Shown here: in pieces, positions 17,942 to 27,750 of the stretch | How positions within the stretch are numbered: position 1 is the stretch's first letter | How the letters are laid out: each line of letters begins with the position of its first letter | Assembly: GCF_000429465.1 (NCBI RefSeq) | Contig: NZ_AUBX01000010.1 | Location: forward strand, 620,001-684,000 | Direction: 5' to 3' | Length of the DNA stretch: 64,000 nucleotides | From: Algoriphagus vanfongensis DSM 17529 | GTDB lineage: Bacteria; Bacteroidota; Bacteroidia; Cytophagales; Cyclobacteriaceae | Program-made: the position numbers and the translations under genes | Notes under the pieces: model-generated | Told to the model about the DNA's origin: nothing | The model's input: the letters and a program-made list of their open reading frames with translations, nothing else | The model's database searches: none

Positions 17942-19468
17942 ATGGAAACTTTAACACTCTCTCAGGCCAAGCCTGTGGATAGACCAGAGATCAAATCCAA
18001 ATACGATCATTTTATAGGAGGCAAGTGGGTAGCGCCTGATTCAGGCGAATATTTTGACAACATCTCACCAATAGACGGAAAAGTATTTTCGAAAGCTGCA
18101 AGAGGAAATAAAGTCGATATAGAAAAGGCCCTAGATGCTGCCCATGAGGTATTTCCTTCTTGGTCCAAGACTTCTCCTGCCGAGCGATCCAAAATTCTAA
18201 ATAAAATCGCTGACGTCATCGAAGAAAACTTAGAGCTCCTTGCCAGAATTGAGACCATAGACAATGGAAAAGCACTGAGAGAAACTCGAGCAGCTGATTT
18301 ACCTCTTTGCGTAGATCATTTCAGATATTTTGCCGGAGTTATTCGAGCCGATGAAAGTACCATTTCTGAGCATGATGAAAACACCGTAAGCATTGCTCTA
18401 CATGAGCCACTGGGAGTGGTAGGGCAAATCATTCCTTGGAACTTCCCACTTTTAATGGCAACATGGAAAATTGCTCCTGCCTTAGCTGCTGGATGTTGTA
18501 CAGTTGTAAAACCAGCGGAACAAACACCAACTAGCATTATGGTACTGATGGAGCTCATCGCAGATATTCTACCTGCTGGCGTTCTTAACGTAGTAACGGG
18601 CTTTGGTCCTGAGGCAGGCAAACCTTTGGCTACTTCGTCTCGAATTGCCAAAGTGGCATTTACAGGCGAAACGACCACAGGCCGATTGATCATGCAATAT
18701 GCATCCGAAAACCTGATTCCGGTCACTATGGAATTGGGTGGAAAATCTCCCAATATCTTCATGAAGTCCGTGGCAGATGCAGATGATGAATTTTTCGATA
18801 AGGCAATAGAAGGTGCCGTAATGTTTGCTCTGAACCAAGGAGAGGTCTGTACCTGTCCTTCCAGAATTCTTGTTCACGAAGATATCTATGATGTCTTTAT
18901 GGAAAGAGTGATAGCCCAAACCAAAGCGATCAAACTAGGTCACCCATTGGCAGAGGACACTATGATGGGAGCTCAAGCCTCCAATGATCAATACGAAAAA
19001 ATCCTTTCCTACATTGAAATTGGAAAGCAAGAGGGGGCTCAAGTACTTACCGGCGGAGCAAAAAGTGGGTTGAATTCAGGACTGGAAGATGGCTACTACA
19101 TTCAGCCGACCATCTTCAAAGGCAACAATCAAATGAGAATCTTCCAAGAGGAGATTTTTGGACCAGTCACTTGCGTCACTACGTTCAAAACGACCGAGGA
19201 AGCCATCCAGATTGCTAACGACACCATGTATGGATTGGGAGCAGGCCTATGGTCAAGAGATGCACATGAATTATACCAAGTGCCCAGAGCGATCCAAGCA
19301 GGTCGAGTGTGGGTCAACTGCTATCACGCCTATCCAGCTCATGCGCCATTTGGCGGATATAAAAAATCAGGTTTTGGACGGGAAAATCACGCGATGATGC
19401 TGAATCATTACCGCCAGACCAAAAACATGCTAATTTCTTACAGCAAAGAGAAATTAGGCTTCTTTTAA
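17942..19468 (+). CDS. NAD(P)-dependent aldehyde dehydrogenase
   Basis: Oxidises an aldehyde to the acid; 508 residues, close to the acetaldehyde/ExaC-AdhB group. NAD-binding PWNFPL and [10 protein letters not shown], the catalytic glutamate E264 (MELGGKSP) and the nucleophile C303 in [10 protein letters not shown] (with C305 beside it) are present. The next gene on this strand is DUF779, a frequent companion of this enzyme class. Divergent AraC-type regulator with candidate operator upstream; a strong terminator follows. Confidence 0.94.
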   Translation: METLTLSQAKPVDRPEIKSKYDHFIGGKWVAPDSGEYFDNISPIDGKVFSKAARGNKVDIEKALDAAHEVFPSWSKTSPAERSKILNKIADVIEENLELLARIETIDNGKALRETRAADLPLCVDHFRYFAGVIRADESTISEHDENTVSIALHEPLGVVGQIIPWNFPLLMATWKIAPALAAGCCTVVKPAEQTPTSIMVLMELIADILPAGVLNVVTGFGPEAGKPLATSSRIAKVAFTGETTTGRLIMQYASENLIPVTMELGGKSPNIFMKSVADADDEFFDKAIEGAVMFALNQGEVCTCPSRILVHEDIYDVFMERVIAQTKAIKLGHPLAEDTMMGAQASNDQYEKILSYIEIGKQEGAQVLTGGAKSGLNSGLEDGYYIQPTIFKGNNQMRIFQEEIFGPVTCVTTFKTTEEAIQIANDTMYGLGAGLWSRDAHELYQVPRAIQAGRVWVNCYHAYPAHAPFGGYKKSGFGRENHAMMLNHYRQTKNMLISYSKEKLGFF

Positions 19469-19520
19469 TTGTTAATCCGAGTAAAACCAAATCCGTAAAG
19501 ACAGGTGATATTTGCCTGTC
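19468..19520 (+). repeat. Duplicated segment, copy B
   Basis: ATTGTTAATC, three bases, GTAAAACCAAAT, then GTAAAG and GATATTTGCC. It starts at the last base of the aldehyde dehydrogenase stop and runs into its terminator. Partner of copy A at 16695-16757. Confidence 0.55.
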
Positions 19521-19530
19521 TTTATTTTCT
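19497..19530 (+). terminator. Intrinsic terminator after aldehyde dehydrogenase
   Basis: AAAGACAGG and CCTGTCTTT make a 9-bp stem with a 9-nt loop, followed by a T-rich stretch (ATTTTCTTT). It separates the dehydrogenase from DUF779, so the latter may be read by leak-through or its own promoter. Confidence 0.8.
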
Positions 19531-19551
19531 TTACCCTAAACCAATAAACCC

Positions 19552-19938
19552 ATGACACCTAGAATCACCATCACCGATGAGGCAAAGGAAGTTGTTGACA
19601 AATTGAGAGATCAAACAGGAACTGAATTGATGTTTCACCAGAGCGGCGGATGCTGTGACGGTTCCTCTCCCATGTGTTTTGAAAAAGGAGATTTCAAAGT
19701 GGGAGGAAGTGATATCTGGCTAGGCAATATTTATGGTTGCGACTTCTTCATGAGTTCGGACCAGTTCGAATACTGGAAGCACACCCAACTCACTCTGGAT
19801 GTCACGCCCGGACGAGGGAGTAGTTTTTCTCTGGAGATACCCATGGGAATTCGATTTATCATCCGATCCAGACTATTCACAATAGATGAATTAAATGAGC
19901 TAGAACCGACAAAAAGTGCCGAGGAAGTAATCAGCTAA
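19552..19938 (+). CDS. DUF779 family protein
   Basis: 128 residues of the DUF779 family, whose members sit next to acetaldehyde-type dehydrogenase genes. The signature HQSGGCCDGSSPMC is present near residue 30, together with GCDFFMSSDQFEYW. The cysteine cluster suggests metal or iron-sulfur binding, but function is not established. Placement right after the dehydrogenase supports a shared aldehyde pathway. Confidence 0.9.
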   Translation: MTPRITITDEAKEVVDKLRDQTGTELMFHQSGGCCDGSSPMCFEKGDFKVGGSDIWLGNIYGCDFFMSSDQFEYWKHTQLTLDVTPGRGSSFSLEIPMGIRFIIRSRLFTIDELNELEPTKSAEEVIS

Positions 19939-19996
19939 GACTCCCCTTTCACTTATATTTTTTAGTATCTTCATCGGATTAACCCAGCCCATTACG

Positions 19997-21160
19997 ATGA
20001 AAAAACTTCTGATTGGATTATTGGTCTTCTTTCTACTATATGTGATCGCCATCGCATTGGTACCATCCTACATCGAGTCAGACCGGAATCAAACCAAAAT
20101 TCTCCCTCCCTACACTGTTTCTGCTGAGGCACAAGCGATTTATGATGATTTGGAGTTTATCGCAGACTTGCACTGTGATGCCTTGCTGTGGGGAAGAGAC
20201 TTGACGAAAAAAGGAGATCGGGGGCATGTGGATTTCCCGAGGATGAGAGAGGCAAATGTGGCTTTGGAGATGTTTACCATCGTATCCAAATCACCCACCG
20301 GCCAAAATATGCAAAAGAATAGTGCCGAATCTATGGACATGATCACTCCACTGACAATCGTCAAGGGAGAAAGCCCATTCAATTGGTTTAGCTTGGTCAA
20401 TCGAACTCTCTCCCAATCCGGAGATTTGGAAGAATTCATGGAGGAAGAGAATGGAAAGGCAATTTTGGTGAAGTCAAAAAACGACTTGCAGATGCTGATC
20501 GACGCCCGAAAATCCGACAAAAGTGTGATTGGAGGAATGCTGGGTATCGAAGGAGCTCATGCTTTGGAAGGTGATATTCTCAATGTAGACCGAGTGTATG
20601 AGGCTGGCGTGAGAATGATCGGCCCAACTCACTTTTTTGACAATAAACTAGGTGGATCCGCTCATGGGGAATCGGGAGAAGGGCTGACTGAATTCGGCAA
20701 ATCGGTCATCAAAAGAATGAACGATCTAGGGATTTTCGTAGATCTAGCACATTCATCCCCAGCTATCATTGAGGATGTATTGGACATGACCACTCAGCCG
20801 GTCATCGTCTCTCACACTGGAGTGAGAGCTATATTGGATTCACCTCGAAATCTCAGCGACCAGCAGATCAAGCGGATCGCAGACAAAGGTGGCATAATAG
20901 GGATCGCTTTTTTCGATGCGGCTGTCGGAGAGCCGGAAATCCCCAATATCATCGCTTCAATAAAACATGTTAGAGATCTGGTAGGAATCAGACACGTGGC
21001 TTTGGGTTCGGACTATGACGGAGCAGTGGTGGTTCCATTTGATATCACTGGGCTACCGATAGTAGTAGAAGGTTTGCTTCAGGAGGGCTTTAGCCTAGAT
21101 GAAATCAAGGCTGTCATGGGAGAAAATGTCAAAGAATTTTTGCTGGAAAATTTAAAATAA
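19997..21160 (+). CDS. Membrane dipeptidase (M19 family)
   Basis: Zinc dipeptidase of 387 residues, renal-dipeptidase type. One N-terminal membrane helix (about 3-22) tethers it on the periplasmic side. Metal-site motifs: DLHCD (H59, D61), GIEGAHALEGD with the bridging glutamate, the histidines of DLAHSS and VSHTGVRA, and GSDYDGAV near the end. VIT-family and DUF5995 genes follow with 0-3 bp gaps, so the three are probably one operon. Confidence 0.93.
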   Translation: MKKLLIGLLVFFLLYVIAIALVPSYIESDRNQTKILPPYTVSAEAQAIYDDLEFIADLHCDALLWGRDLTKKGDRGHVDFPRMREANVALEMFTIVSKSPTGQNMQKNSAESMDMITPLTIVKGESPFNWFSLVNRTLSQSGDLEEFMEEENGKAILVKSKNDLQMLIDARKSDKSVIGGMLGIEGAHALEGDILNVDRVYEAGVRMIGPTHFFDNKLGGSAHGESGEGLTEFGKSVIKRMNDLGIFVDLAHSSPAIIEDVLDMTTQPVIVSHTGVRAILDSPRNLSDQQIKRIADKGGIIGIAFFDAAVGEPEIPNIIASIKHVRDLVGIRHVALGSDYDGAVVVPFDITGLPIVVEGLLQEGFSLDEIKAVMGENVKEFLLENLK

Positions 21161-21883
21161 ATGGAAGCAGCTCTCCATCATCAAAGCAATGAATTCGGCA
21201 AACTTCAGGAATATCTGAGGGAATTCGTGTATGGAGGGATCGATGGTGCCGTGACTACATTTGCCGTAGTAGCCGGAGGCTATGGAGCCAATCTGGAACC
21301 GGGAATATTGATTATTCTGGGCTTTGCAAACCTACTAGCTGATGGATTTTCAATGTCTGTCGGAGCATATCTATCTGCAAAAAGTGAAAATGACAACTTT
21401 GATAAACACGAGAAAATAGAACAATGGGAAGTAGAAAATCTACCCGACTCAGAACGGTCAGAAATAGAAGACATATATAAGGCAAAAGGGTTCAAAGGGC
21501 ATTTATTAGCCCAAATCGTAGATCATATCTGCTCAGACAAAGAGCTTTGGGTATCAGAAATGATGAAAGATGAACTGGGAATGATGAAGGATAGTAAAAG
21601 TCCATTCAAAATCGGACTGGCCACACTGATCTCATTTATTCTCGTAGGTTTTATTCCTTTACTGATATACCTCTGGGATTTCTTTTTCCCGACAAATGTC
21701 AACACCTTTCTCTGGACCAGCATCTTGACTGCAATCGCATTCCTGATCGTGGGCTGGCTCAAAGGCATAGTCAATCAAACATCCACCTTAAGAAGTATAT
21801 TGGAAACGGTTGGATTGGGACTTTTGGCAGCAATAGTTGCCTTTTATGTCGGAGATCTTTTAGAAAGTTTTTTTATGAAATAA
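21161..21883 (+). CDS. VIT1/CCC1-family transporter
   Basis: 240-residue integral membrane protein of the VIT (iron/manganese) family. The first segment carries [23 protein letters not shown] and the next [23 protein letters not shown], both hallmarks; a hydrophilic metal-binding region (about 85-140) precedes three further helices. It starts directly after the dipeptidase stop. Export of Fe2+ or Mn2+ is the family function; specificity cannot be read. Confidence 0.9.
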   Translation: MEAALHHQSNEFGKLQEYLREFVYGGIDGAVTTFAVVAGGYGANLEPGILIILGFANLLADGFSMSVGAYLSAKSENDNFDKHEKIEQWEVENLPDSERSEIEDIYKAKGFKGHLLAQIVDHICSDKELWVSEMMKDELGMMKDSKSPFKIGLATLISFILVGFIPLLIYLWDFFFPTNVNTFLWTSILTAIAFLIVGWLKGIVNQTSTLRSILETVGLGLLAAIVAFYVGDLLESFFMK

Positions 21884-21886
21884 GCA

Positions 21887-22645
21887 ATGAAAACCATTGA
21901 CGAAGTACTAGCCCGCATGGATATGATCGTCGCAGATTGTACTGCCAGCGAGAGTAGATTGGGATATTTTGCCATCCTGTATAGACAGGTAACTCGGAGG
22001 ATCAAGCAGGGAATTGAGGATGGAGAATTTGAGGACAACCCAAGAATGGAGATTCTGGACATAATTTTTGCCGGTAGATTTATAGACGCCTATGATCAGT
22101 GGAAAGCTGGCCAAACTCCGACCACAAGCTGGTCCATCGCCTTTGAAGCCAGCCAAAGTTCATCTTACCTTGTTCTACAACATCTCTTCTTGGGAATCAA
22201 TGCCCATATCAACCTCGACCTAGGTATAGCTGCTTCAGAAACGATGCAAAGCCTACCGATGGCTGGGATCAAAAATGACTTTGACAAAATCAATCTGATA
22301 TTAGCTGAATTGGTCGATGGGGTCAAAGCCAATATCAGCAAAGTGTCCCCAATTTTTGGATGGTTGATTCCGCTTGCCAAAGGAAGAGATGAGATGCTAC
22401 TGAACTTCTCCATCCAATTGGCAAGAAATGGGGCTTGGAAATATGCAGGTGAATACCACGCAGATCCAGACAAGGCCTTCCAAATCTCAGACCGAGATAA
22501 AAATATCTCCAGCCTAGCTCGGAAACTTATTCAGCCTGGCAAATTTTTAGGTTTTTTGATCAAAATAATTGGCTTTGCCGAATGGAAATCAGTCAAAAAC
22601 ACCATGACTCAATTGGACGAGGTAGCGGCCAATGCAATATCTTAG
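21887..22645 (+). CDS. DUF5995 family protein
   Basis: 252 residues, helical and soluble, matching DUF5995 by MDMIVADCTASESRLGYFAILY, the block SSYLVLQHLFLGINAHINLDLG and the conserved H of NAHINLD. Function of the family is unknown. Starts 3 bp after the VIT gene and ends convergently 3 bp from the DUF4407 gene. Confidence 0.85.
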   Translation: MKTIDEVLARMDMIVADCTASESRLGYFAILYRQVTRRIKQGIEDGEFEDNPRMEILDIIFAGRFIDAYDQWKAGQTPTTSWSIAFEASQSSSYLVLQHLFLGINAHINLDLGIAASETMQSLPMAGIKNDFDKINLILAELVDGVKANISKVSPIFGWLIPLAKGRDEMLLNFSIQLARNGAWKYAGEYHADPDKAFQISDRDKNISSLARKLIQPGKFLGFLIKIIGFAEWKSVKNTMTQLDEVAANAIS

Positions 22646-22648
22646 CCC

Positions 22649-23770
22649 TCACTCTCCTCTTCCCCATTTCTCTTCCATACCGGCTATTTCAGCTTCAGTC
22701 TTCACCTTATTTTTCCGATTGGTCTTTTCCTTCTGAAGATTTGTCGCATAAAAGTGCGTTCCTTGAAAATAGTCTACCCGAGCTTTGGATTCACCTTTGG
22801 CAAAGGTCCATTTCTCACCCTTGAATAATTTCACTTTTTCCTCATGAAGCTCCAGTAGCTCATCATAAGGACCACGGTTGGAAATCAATTTGACGAAAAT
22901 AGGAGCAGTTTCTATTGCGATAAAAAGGAGCATAATAAATGAGTTAGCAAGTGCCATTGCTGCACTTTCCTCGGTCAAAGCCGCCAACCCATCCATTCTC
23001 GCTGCCAAACCGTCAAACCCCTCGATGCCAGGCTGCTGCTTTTCAAATTCCGCTTGACGCAAAGCCATAAACTCGCGAATCTGCGCTTCAAGTGTATCTA
23101 CCCGGACCTGGTTTCTTACTTTCAATTCGTCCAAAGCGACTTGAGCAGCATCTAGCTGCTGTTCTTTCTTTTTAGCATTGGTTCCGAGCCCTACGATCCC
23201 GCTTGTTCCAGACGTTTTCTCTCCAAATCTCTCCGCATCATACTCCCGCTGCAGCTGATCTCGAAAAGCCTCAGCATCATACACCTCAGCCTTCAATGTA
23301 TCTATCCTTCCTTCCAACTCCTGTATTTCAGGAAACCCTTTGGCCAAATTAAGCTTGGACTGCGCTATAAACTCAGTCTTTTTCTCATCCAGTTTACGAT
23401 TGATTTCTCTTTCAAACATCTTCAATTCCAAAGGCTTGGAAATCACCAAAGCAAGCAGCACCGCCAGCACCAACCTTGGAATAGCTAATTTCCATTCCGC
23501 CCAAGAGTTTTCTTTTTTCCGCATACTGGACACGATAAATCGATCCAAATTGAAAATCATCAGACCCCAAAGAAGACCAAACCCTACCGCAGGCCAGACA
23601 GATTGGAAAACAGTATAAATCGCATAGCCAGCAGCTAAGGCCGCCAAGACTCCTGTAAAAAAAACTGTCGCACCTATTCCGATATATTTATTTGATTCCG
23701 TGGGCGTTCTCTTCAGAATTGAAAAATTGGCACCACTACAAAACCAGAAAAACTGAGTGAGTCGTTGCAT
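22649..23770 (-). CDS. DUF4407 membrane protein
   Basis: 373 residues: helices near 30-50 and 55-75 (TGVLAALAAGYAIYTVF, GFGLLWGLMIFNLDRF), another near 85-105, a long coiled-coil (about 115-270) and a last membrane helix (ANSFIMLLFIAIETAPIFVKL). This is the DUF4407 layout. Role unknown; a membrane-tethered coiled-coil sensor or scaffold is a guess. Single gene on its strand. Confidence 0.87.
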   Translation of the reverse strand: MQRLTQFFWFCSGANFSILKRTPTESNKYIGIGATVFFTGVLAALAAGYAIYTVFQSVWPAVGFGLLWGLMIFNLDRFIVSSMRKKENSWAEWKLAIPRLVLAVLLALVISKPLELKMFEREINRKLDEKKTEFIAQSKLNLAKGFPEIQELEGRIDTLKAEVYDAEAFRDQLQREYDAERFGEKTSGTSGIVGLGTNAKKKEQQLDAAQVALDELKVRNQVRVDTLEAQIREFMALRQAEFEKQQPGIEGFDGLAARMDGLAALTEESAAMALANSFIMLLFIAIETAPIFVKLISNRGPYDELLELHEEKVKLFKGEKWTFAKGESKARVDYFQGTHFYATNLQKEKTNRKNKVKTEAEIAGMEEKWGRGE

Positions 23771-24016
23771 AAGTAAGGATGATTGAATAGCTCTAATCTT
23801 GAAACGCTAAAATCCTTCCAAAAGTGATACGTGTATTCCAAATGGGACACATAGCGAGTTTTCAGGGACAAAAACAGCCGTTTTGGGGATATGTCGTGTG
23901 TTTTTAGAAATGACAGTACAGACTTGGGACAATTCCATGCTTTGTTCGTCCTGTACGGTTTCGATCAATTTGTGAACGGTTTTGAAGATGTATTTTTTGG
24001 ATGTATGTTTAGGTAT

Positions 24017-24679
24017 ATGAAAAAGCCCTTTAACCTCCTCTTGCTTGCAGTTTGCCTGTTTTTTGGAAGCCAGACCAGCTATGCACAGACTGTACCTTTT
24101 GAAAATGAAGTCAAAGAAATCTCTGCCAGAATCGACAGTCTCGGATGGCAAGCCGGAGAGACTATTTTTACAGGAAGCTCTAGCGTGAGAATGTGGAAAA
24201 GTCTGGAATCAGAATTCCCAGACCAGGTAGTCTACAATACTGGGTTTGGAGGCTCTAAAGCTTCAGATCTTGAAAAACATCTATTCCCTTTAGTATTGAG
24301 ATTTGAGCCTAAAAAAGTATTTATCTATGAGGGAGACAATGACCTATGGGCGGATGTAGAGGTCTCATCAATCATGGAATCATTGGACAATATTGTCACC
24401 CGAATACTCCTTGCTAATCCACATACGGAAGTCAACTTGATCAGTGCCAAACCCAGCCCAAGCAGATGGAGCAAAAAGAAAAATTACCTTATCCTCAATG
24501 ATCTGATGCGCCAATACGCACAAACACATGAAGGAGTAGGTTATGTATCCGTCTGGGAAGCACTACTGGACTCCAATGGAAGTCCTCGCCCAGAATTGTA
24601 CATCGAGGATCAACTGCATCTAAATGAGGCAGGCTACAAGCTTTGGTCGGCCCAGTTTAAGGAATTTATGGAAGATTAA
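24017..24679 (+). CDS. SGNH/GDSL-type secreted esterase
   Basis: 220 residues; the start gives a signal peptide (LLLLAVCLFFGSQTSYAQ), while an earlier in-frame start would hide it. SGNH blocks: FTGSSSVRMW (nucleophile serine), NTGFGGSKASD (glycine), YEGDNDLW (asparagine) and DQLHLNEAGY (Asp-x-x-His). Family members deacetylate or de-esterify glycans and lipids; the substrate is unknown. Its TAA stop shares three of four TTAA bases with the opposing stop of the next gene. Confidence 0.88.
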   Translation: MKKPFNLLLLAVCLFFGSQTSYAQTVPFENEVKEISARIDSLGWQAGETIFTGSSSVRMWKSLESEFPDQVVYNTGFGGSKASDLEKHLFPLVLRFEPKKVFIYEGDNDLWADVEVSSIMESLDNIVTRILLANPHTEVNLISAKPSPSRWSKKKNYLILNDLMRQYAQTHEGVGYVSVWEALLDSNGSPRPELYIEDQLHLNEAGYKLWSAQFKEFMED

Positions 24680-25266
24680 GGTCCAAAAACTCTCAGAGAA
24701 AGAGCCAGTAAAATCTGCTGGTGCCGGAAGTCTTGATTTCCTCCAAATACTTTGTCAAAATTGAATTTTTGATCATTAAATTCCCGTTCGTAGCGAAGGT
24801 CCAATCCCACTGGACCAATGGAAACTCCCATTCCAAACTGGTAGCCCATCCTCAGTTTTTTGTTGGCTTCATCGATCATTTCAGGAAGATAATTATCCTT
24901 CAATGTGTAGTGAAAAGAGGGGCCTGCGAAAACATTGACTACTTGAAACAATTTCAATCCTACAAGAATGGGAGCATCGATGCGCTGAGCCTCTGCTTCT
25001 AACTGGCCGGTCTGAAACCTGGTCTCAGTGAAGACCAACTCAGGCCGTAGATAGATATCATAGGAACTCATCTTATAAAAAAGCCCAGCATGATAGCCCA
25101 TTCCTCCCATTGGGTCCTTCCAGACAGACTCCGCATCTTTAAAGTATTTCCCAGAAGTATTATAATTCATCCCTACTTTCAAGCCCAAGCCTGACCCCTG
25201 CTGGGAAAAGGACGCAAAAGAGATCGCTGAAAACAAGAGAAAGAAGCTTAGCAGTTTTATTTTCAT
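24676..25266 (-). CDS. Outer-membrane beta-barrel (porin family)
   Basis: 196 residues with signal peptide (FFLLFSAISFASFSQ), then eight or so amphipathic strands typical of the PF13568-type small barrels: GLGLKVGMNYN, YHAGLFYK, RPELVFTE, YQFGMGVSIGPVGLDLRYERE and a final LALSLRVFG. No substrate indication. Ends convergently with the SGNH gene, sharing stop bases. Confidence 0.82.
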   Translation of the reverse strand: MKIKLLSFFLLFSAISFASFSQQGSGLGLKVGMNYNTSGKYFKDAESVWKDPMGGMGYHAGLFYKMSSYDIYLRPELVFTETRFQTGQLEAEAQRIDAPILVGLKLFQVVNVFAGPSFHYTLKDNYLPEMIDEANKKLRMGYQFGMGVSIGPVGLDLRYEREFNDQKFNFDKVFGGNQDFRHQQILLALSLRVFGP

Positions 25267-25437
25267 AGCTAGGACTTTAGGGCAAATGCCTGTTTGTTTA
25301 GTTTATTTTCACAAATCCAATCATCCATTCTTCCCGTATCTAAGTCAGGAAATCAAACAGTTCTCGGACTGATGGGTTATATTGTCAGTTTCAAATACGA
25401 GACCAAAATTCACTTTCGATTTATATTTCTTTAAATC

Positions 25438-26547
25438 ATGCTTTTATCACCAAAATCAAACGCAATGATATTGAGTCTATTCTTCACTCTATTGATGGCT
25501 TGTAGCTCTCCTTCAGACCAAAATTCAGAAATCGAGTTAAGTCCAAGTGATGCTGAAAAAATCGCTTCATTTTCCGGCAAAATCGAGAAGGCGACTTTCG
25601 CAGGGGGGTGCTTTTGGTGCGTGGAAACTCCCTTTGAAGATATCGACGGAGTGATTACGGTCATTTCCGGATATGCGGGTGGCAAAGAAAAGAACCCAAC
25701 CTATGGCGAGGTGAGTTCGGGGAAGACTTCCCATCGTGAGTCCGTTCAGATCACCTACGATCCAGAAGTGATCAGCTATTCAGAGCTTGTGGATGTATTT
25801 TGGCAGACCTATGACCCTACAGATGTGGGAGGTTCCTTTTACGATAGAGGTTCGCAATACGAATCCGCAATATTTTACCATGATGCTCAGCAGAAAAAAG
25901 TAGCAGAAGAGTCCAAAAAGAGACTGGATAAATCCGGAAAATTTGATAAGCCCATCGCTACTCCTATCATCAAGTTCACCAATTTTTACGCTGCAGAAGA
26001 ATATCATCAGGATTATTACAAGAAAAGTCCAGCAGATTATTATTCGTATAGAAAAGGAAGTGGACGTGATGATTTCATCAAAAAACATTGGTCTGAACTA
26101 TCAGAAAAAGCGTACCCTGCGAAATCAAAATCCGAATTGAAAAGTGAATTGACTGATCTGCAGTGGGAAGTCACCATGGAAGACGCAACAGAATTTGCTT
26201 TCCAAAATGAATACAATGGAAATAAAGAAGACGGCATCTATGTCTGCATCGTATCGGGAGCACCACTTTTCAGTTCCAAAGACAAATACGAATCCGGCTC
26301 TGGGTGGCCTAGTTTTACCAAACCCATAGATCCGAGAGTCTTAGACAAGCCAGTGGACAATTCGCTCGGCATGCTCCGAGTGGAGGTCCGTAGCAAATTT
26401 GGGAACAGTCACGTAGGGCATGTATTCTACGATGGACCAGAACCTACTGGTTTGAGATATTGCATGAATTCAGCAGCGATGAAATTCATCCCAAAAAATG
26501 AAATGGAAGCTGAGGGTTATGGAGACTTTATCTGGTTGGTCGATTGA
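25438..26547 (+). CDS. msrAB: Exported bifunctional methionine sulfoxide reductase MsrA-MsrB
   Basis: Repairs both S- and R-methionine sulfoxide in one 369-residue protein. A lipobox LLMAC (C22) predicts an envelope lipoprotein. MsrA: catalytic C58 in GGCFWC, then YDPTDVGGSFYDRGSQY. MsrB (from about 230): GSGWPSFTKP, catalytic C342 in RYCMNS. Where zinc MsrBs have CxxC this one has CIVSG, so it lacks that zinc pair. Monocistronic with a terminator after it. Suits oxidative stress in the periplasm. Confidence 0.95.
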   Translation: MLLSPKSNAMILSLFFTLLMACSSPSDQNSEIELSPSDAEKIASFSGKIEKATFAGGCFWCVETPFEDIDGVITVISGYAGGKEKNPTYGEVSSGKTSHRESVQITYDPEVISYSELVDVFWQTYDPTDVGGSFYDRGSQYESAIFYHDAQQKKVAEESKKRLDKSGKFDKPIATPIIKFTNFYAAEEYHQDYYKKSPADYYSYRKGSGRDDFIKKHWSELSEKAYPAKSKSELKSELTDLQWEVTMEDATEFAFQNEYNGNKEDGIYVCIVSGAPLFSSKDKYESGSGWPSFTKPIDPRVLDKPVDNSLGMLRVEVRSKFGNSHVGHVFYDGPEPTGLRYCMNSAAMKFIPKNEMEAEGYGDFIWLVD

Positions 26548-26568
26548 AGGTATTAATTGACCAAAGGC

Positions 26569-26606
26569 AAAAAGGGAGTACGCTGAGGCACACTCCCTTT
26601 TTTTTA
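26569..26606 (+). terminator. Intrinsic terminator of msrAB
   Basis: AAAAAGGGAGT and ACTCCCTTTTT form an 11-bp stem with a 12-nt loop, running into a T-run of ten bases. Confidence 0.85.
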
Positions 26607-26689
26607 TTTTGAATGGGATTATAGTTTAGCCAAATAATTATATTTTACCTTCCTATTTCAATTAGCTTAACTTTTACAACACTCTTGTA

Positions 26690-27073
26690 ATGCCCAATTT
26701 CGACCTGTTGATCGTGGATGATGATCCGAGTTTCTTGTTTTTGCATGAGGTCTTAGCCAAAAAATCAGGTTTTCACGAGCAGCCTCGCAAATTTGAAGAT
26801 GGAGAAGAAGTCATTCAGTTTTTGGAAGAAAATGAAGGTAAGAACTATCTCCTTTTTCTGGATATATACATGAAAAAACTGGATGGCTGGGGAGTATTGG
26901 AGATTTTGGATCGCAAAAACTGTCCCTCCAAAATCAAGGTCATCCTCATCACTTCTTCGATCAATAGCGAAGATAAAAACAGGGCCATTGACTATGCCAA
27001 TGTCATCGAATACATAGAAAAACCGCTACTTCTGGAGTATTTGCAGCACCTCAAAGATCAGGTTATTTTTTAG
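26690..27073 (+). CDS. Stand-alone response regulator receiver protein
   Basis: 127 residues, receiver domain only. Acidic pocket DDD near residue 10 (IVDDDPSF), phospho-acceptor aspartate in LFLDIYMKKLDGW near 55, switch serine/threonine in LITSS near 85, and lysine in YIEKPL near 110. No histidine kinase is nearby. The 3' end overlaps the opposing alkB gene by 11 bp. Confidence 0.9.
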   Translation: MPNFDLLIVDDDPSFLFLHEVLAKKSGFHEQPRKFEDGEEVIQFLEENEGKNYLLFLDIYMKKLDGWGVLEILDRKNCPSKIKVILITSSINSEDKNRAIDYANVIEYIEKPLLLEYLQHLKDQVIF

Positions 27074-27674
27074 AAACAAGGATTTTCCGAAAGGTCAAAT
27101 TGATCCTACCTCCTTCTATTTTCTTACGCTTGGGAAGCTGATGCTCCCAGTGATGCTGACTTTCACCACCCATCACGAGAAGACTTCCAGACTCCAAGAC
27201 TACAGCTAGCTTCTCCCCCTTTTCATGGATGGATCTCATCTGAAACTCCCTGGAAGCCCCCAAACTAATGGAAGCAATGGTTGGGTTTTGCCCCAAACTA
27301 GACTCATTGTCCCGATGCCACCCCATGCTGTCCTGACCATCGCGATAGTAGTTGAGCAATACGTGAGTGAATTTTTCTCCCAAAAACTCCTCGATCGAGT
27401 GCCGTAACTCACTCAGAGAAGTAAGCCACGGCAAAGGCTTCATAGTAATACCCGAATAGGCATAGGACACTTCGGGATCTCCATATAATGCTGTCCACCT
27501 CGGCTGCAAAACGGACCTCCCAAACATCTTAATTGACTCGTGCTTCCAAGTAACTTGATTTTTCAAGATTTCATACAAATCCTGACTTTGTCCGGGCTCT
27601 AGAAATGAAGGAATGTAAACCGTAGAGCCTCGTTCCGGCAACAAATTTTCACATGCTTTTCCTTTCCAGTTCAT
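27063..27674 (-). CDS. alkB: AlkB-like 2-oxoglutarate/Fe(II) dioxygenase
   Basis: Oxidative demethylase of alkylated nucleic acid bases; 203 residues, AlkB/ALKBH2-like. Iron ligands H120 and D122 (WHRDNE) and probably H178 (HHWEHQ), with the 2-oxoglutarate arginines R190 and R196 in GGRINLTFR. LNYYRDGQDSMGWH is typical. Divergent from the next gene; overlaps the response regulator at its end. Confidence 0.93.
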   Translation of the reverse strand: MNWKGKACENLLPERGSTVYIPSFLEPGQSQDLYEILKNQVTWKHESIKMFGRSVLQPRWTALYGDPEVSYAYSGITMKPLPWLTSLSELRHSIEEFLGEKFTHVLLNYYRDGQDSMGWHRDNESSLGQNPTIASISLGASREFQMRSIHEKGEKLAVVLESGSLLVMGGESQHHWEHQLPKRKKIEGGRINLTFRKILVSKK

Positions 27675-27750
27675 TTCCTGATCAAAATAATTTCTTCAGA
27701 CCACTTTTCACACGGACTGACTCCTTATATTTAAAAGAAAAACATCCACT

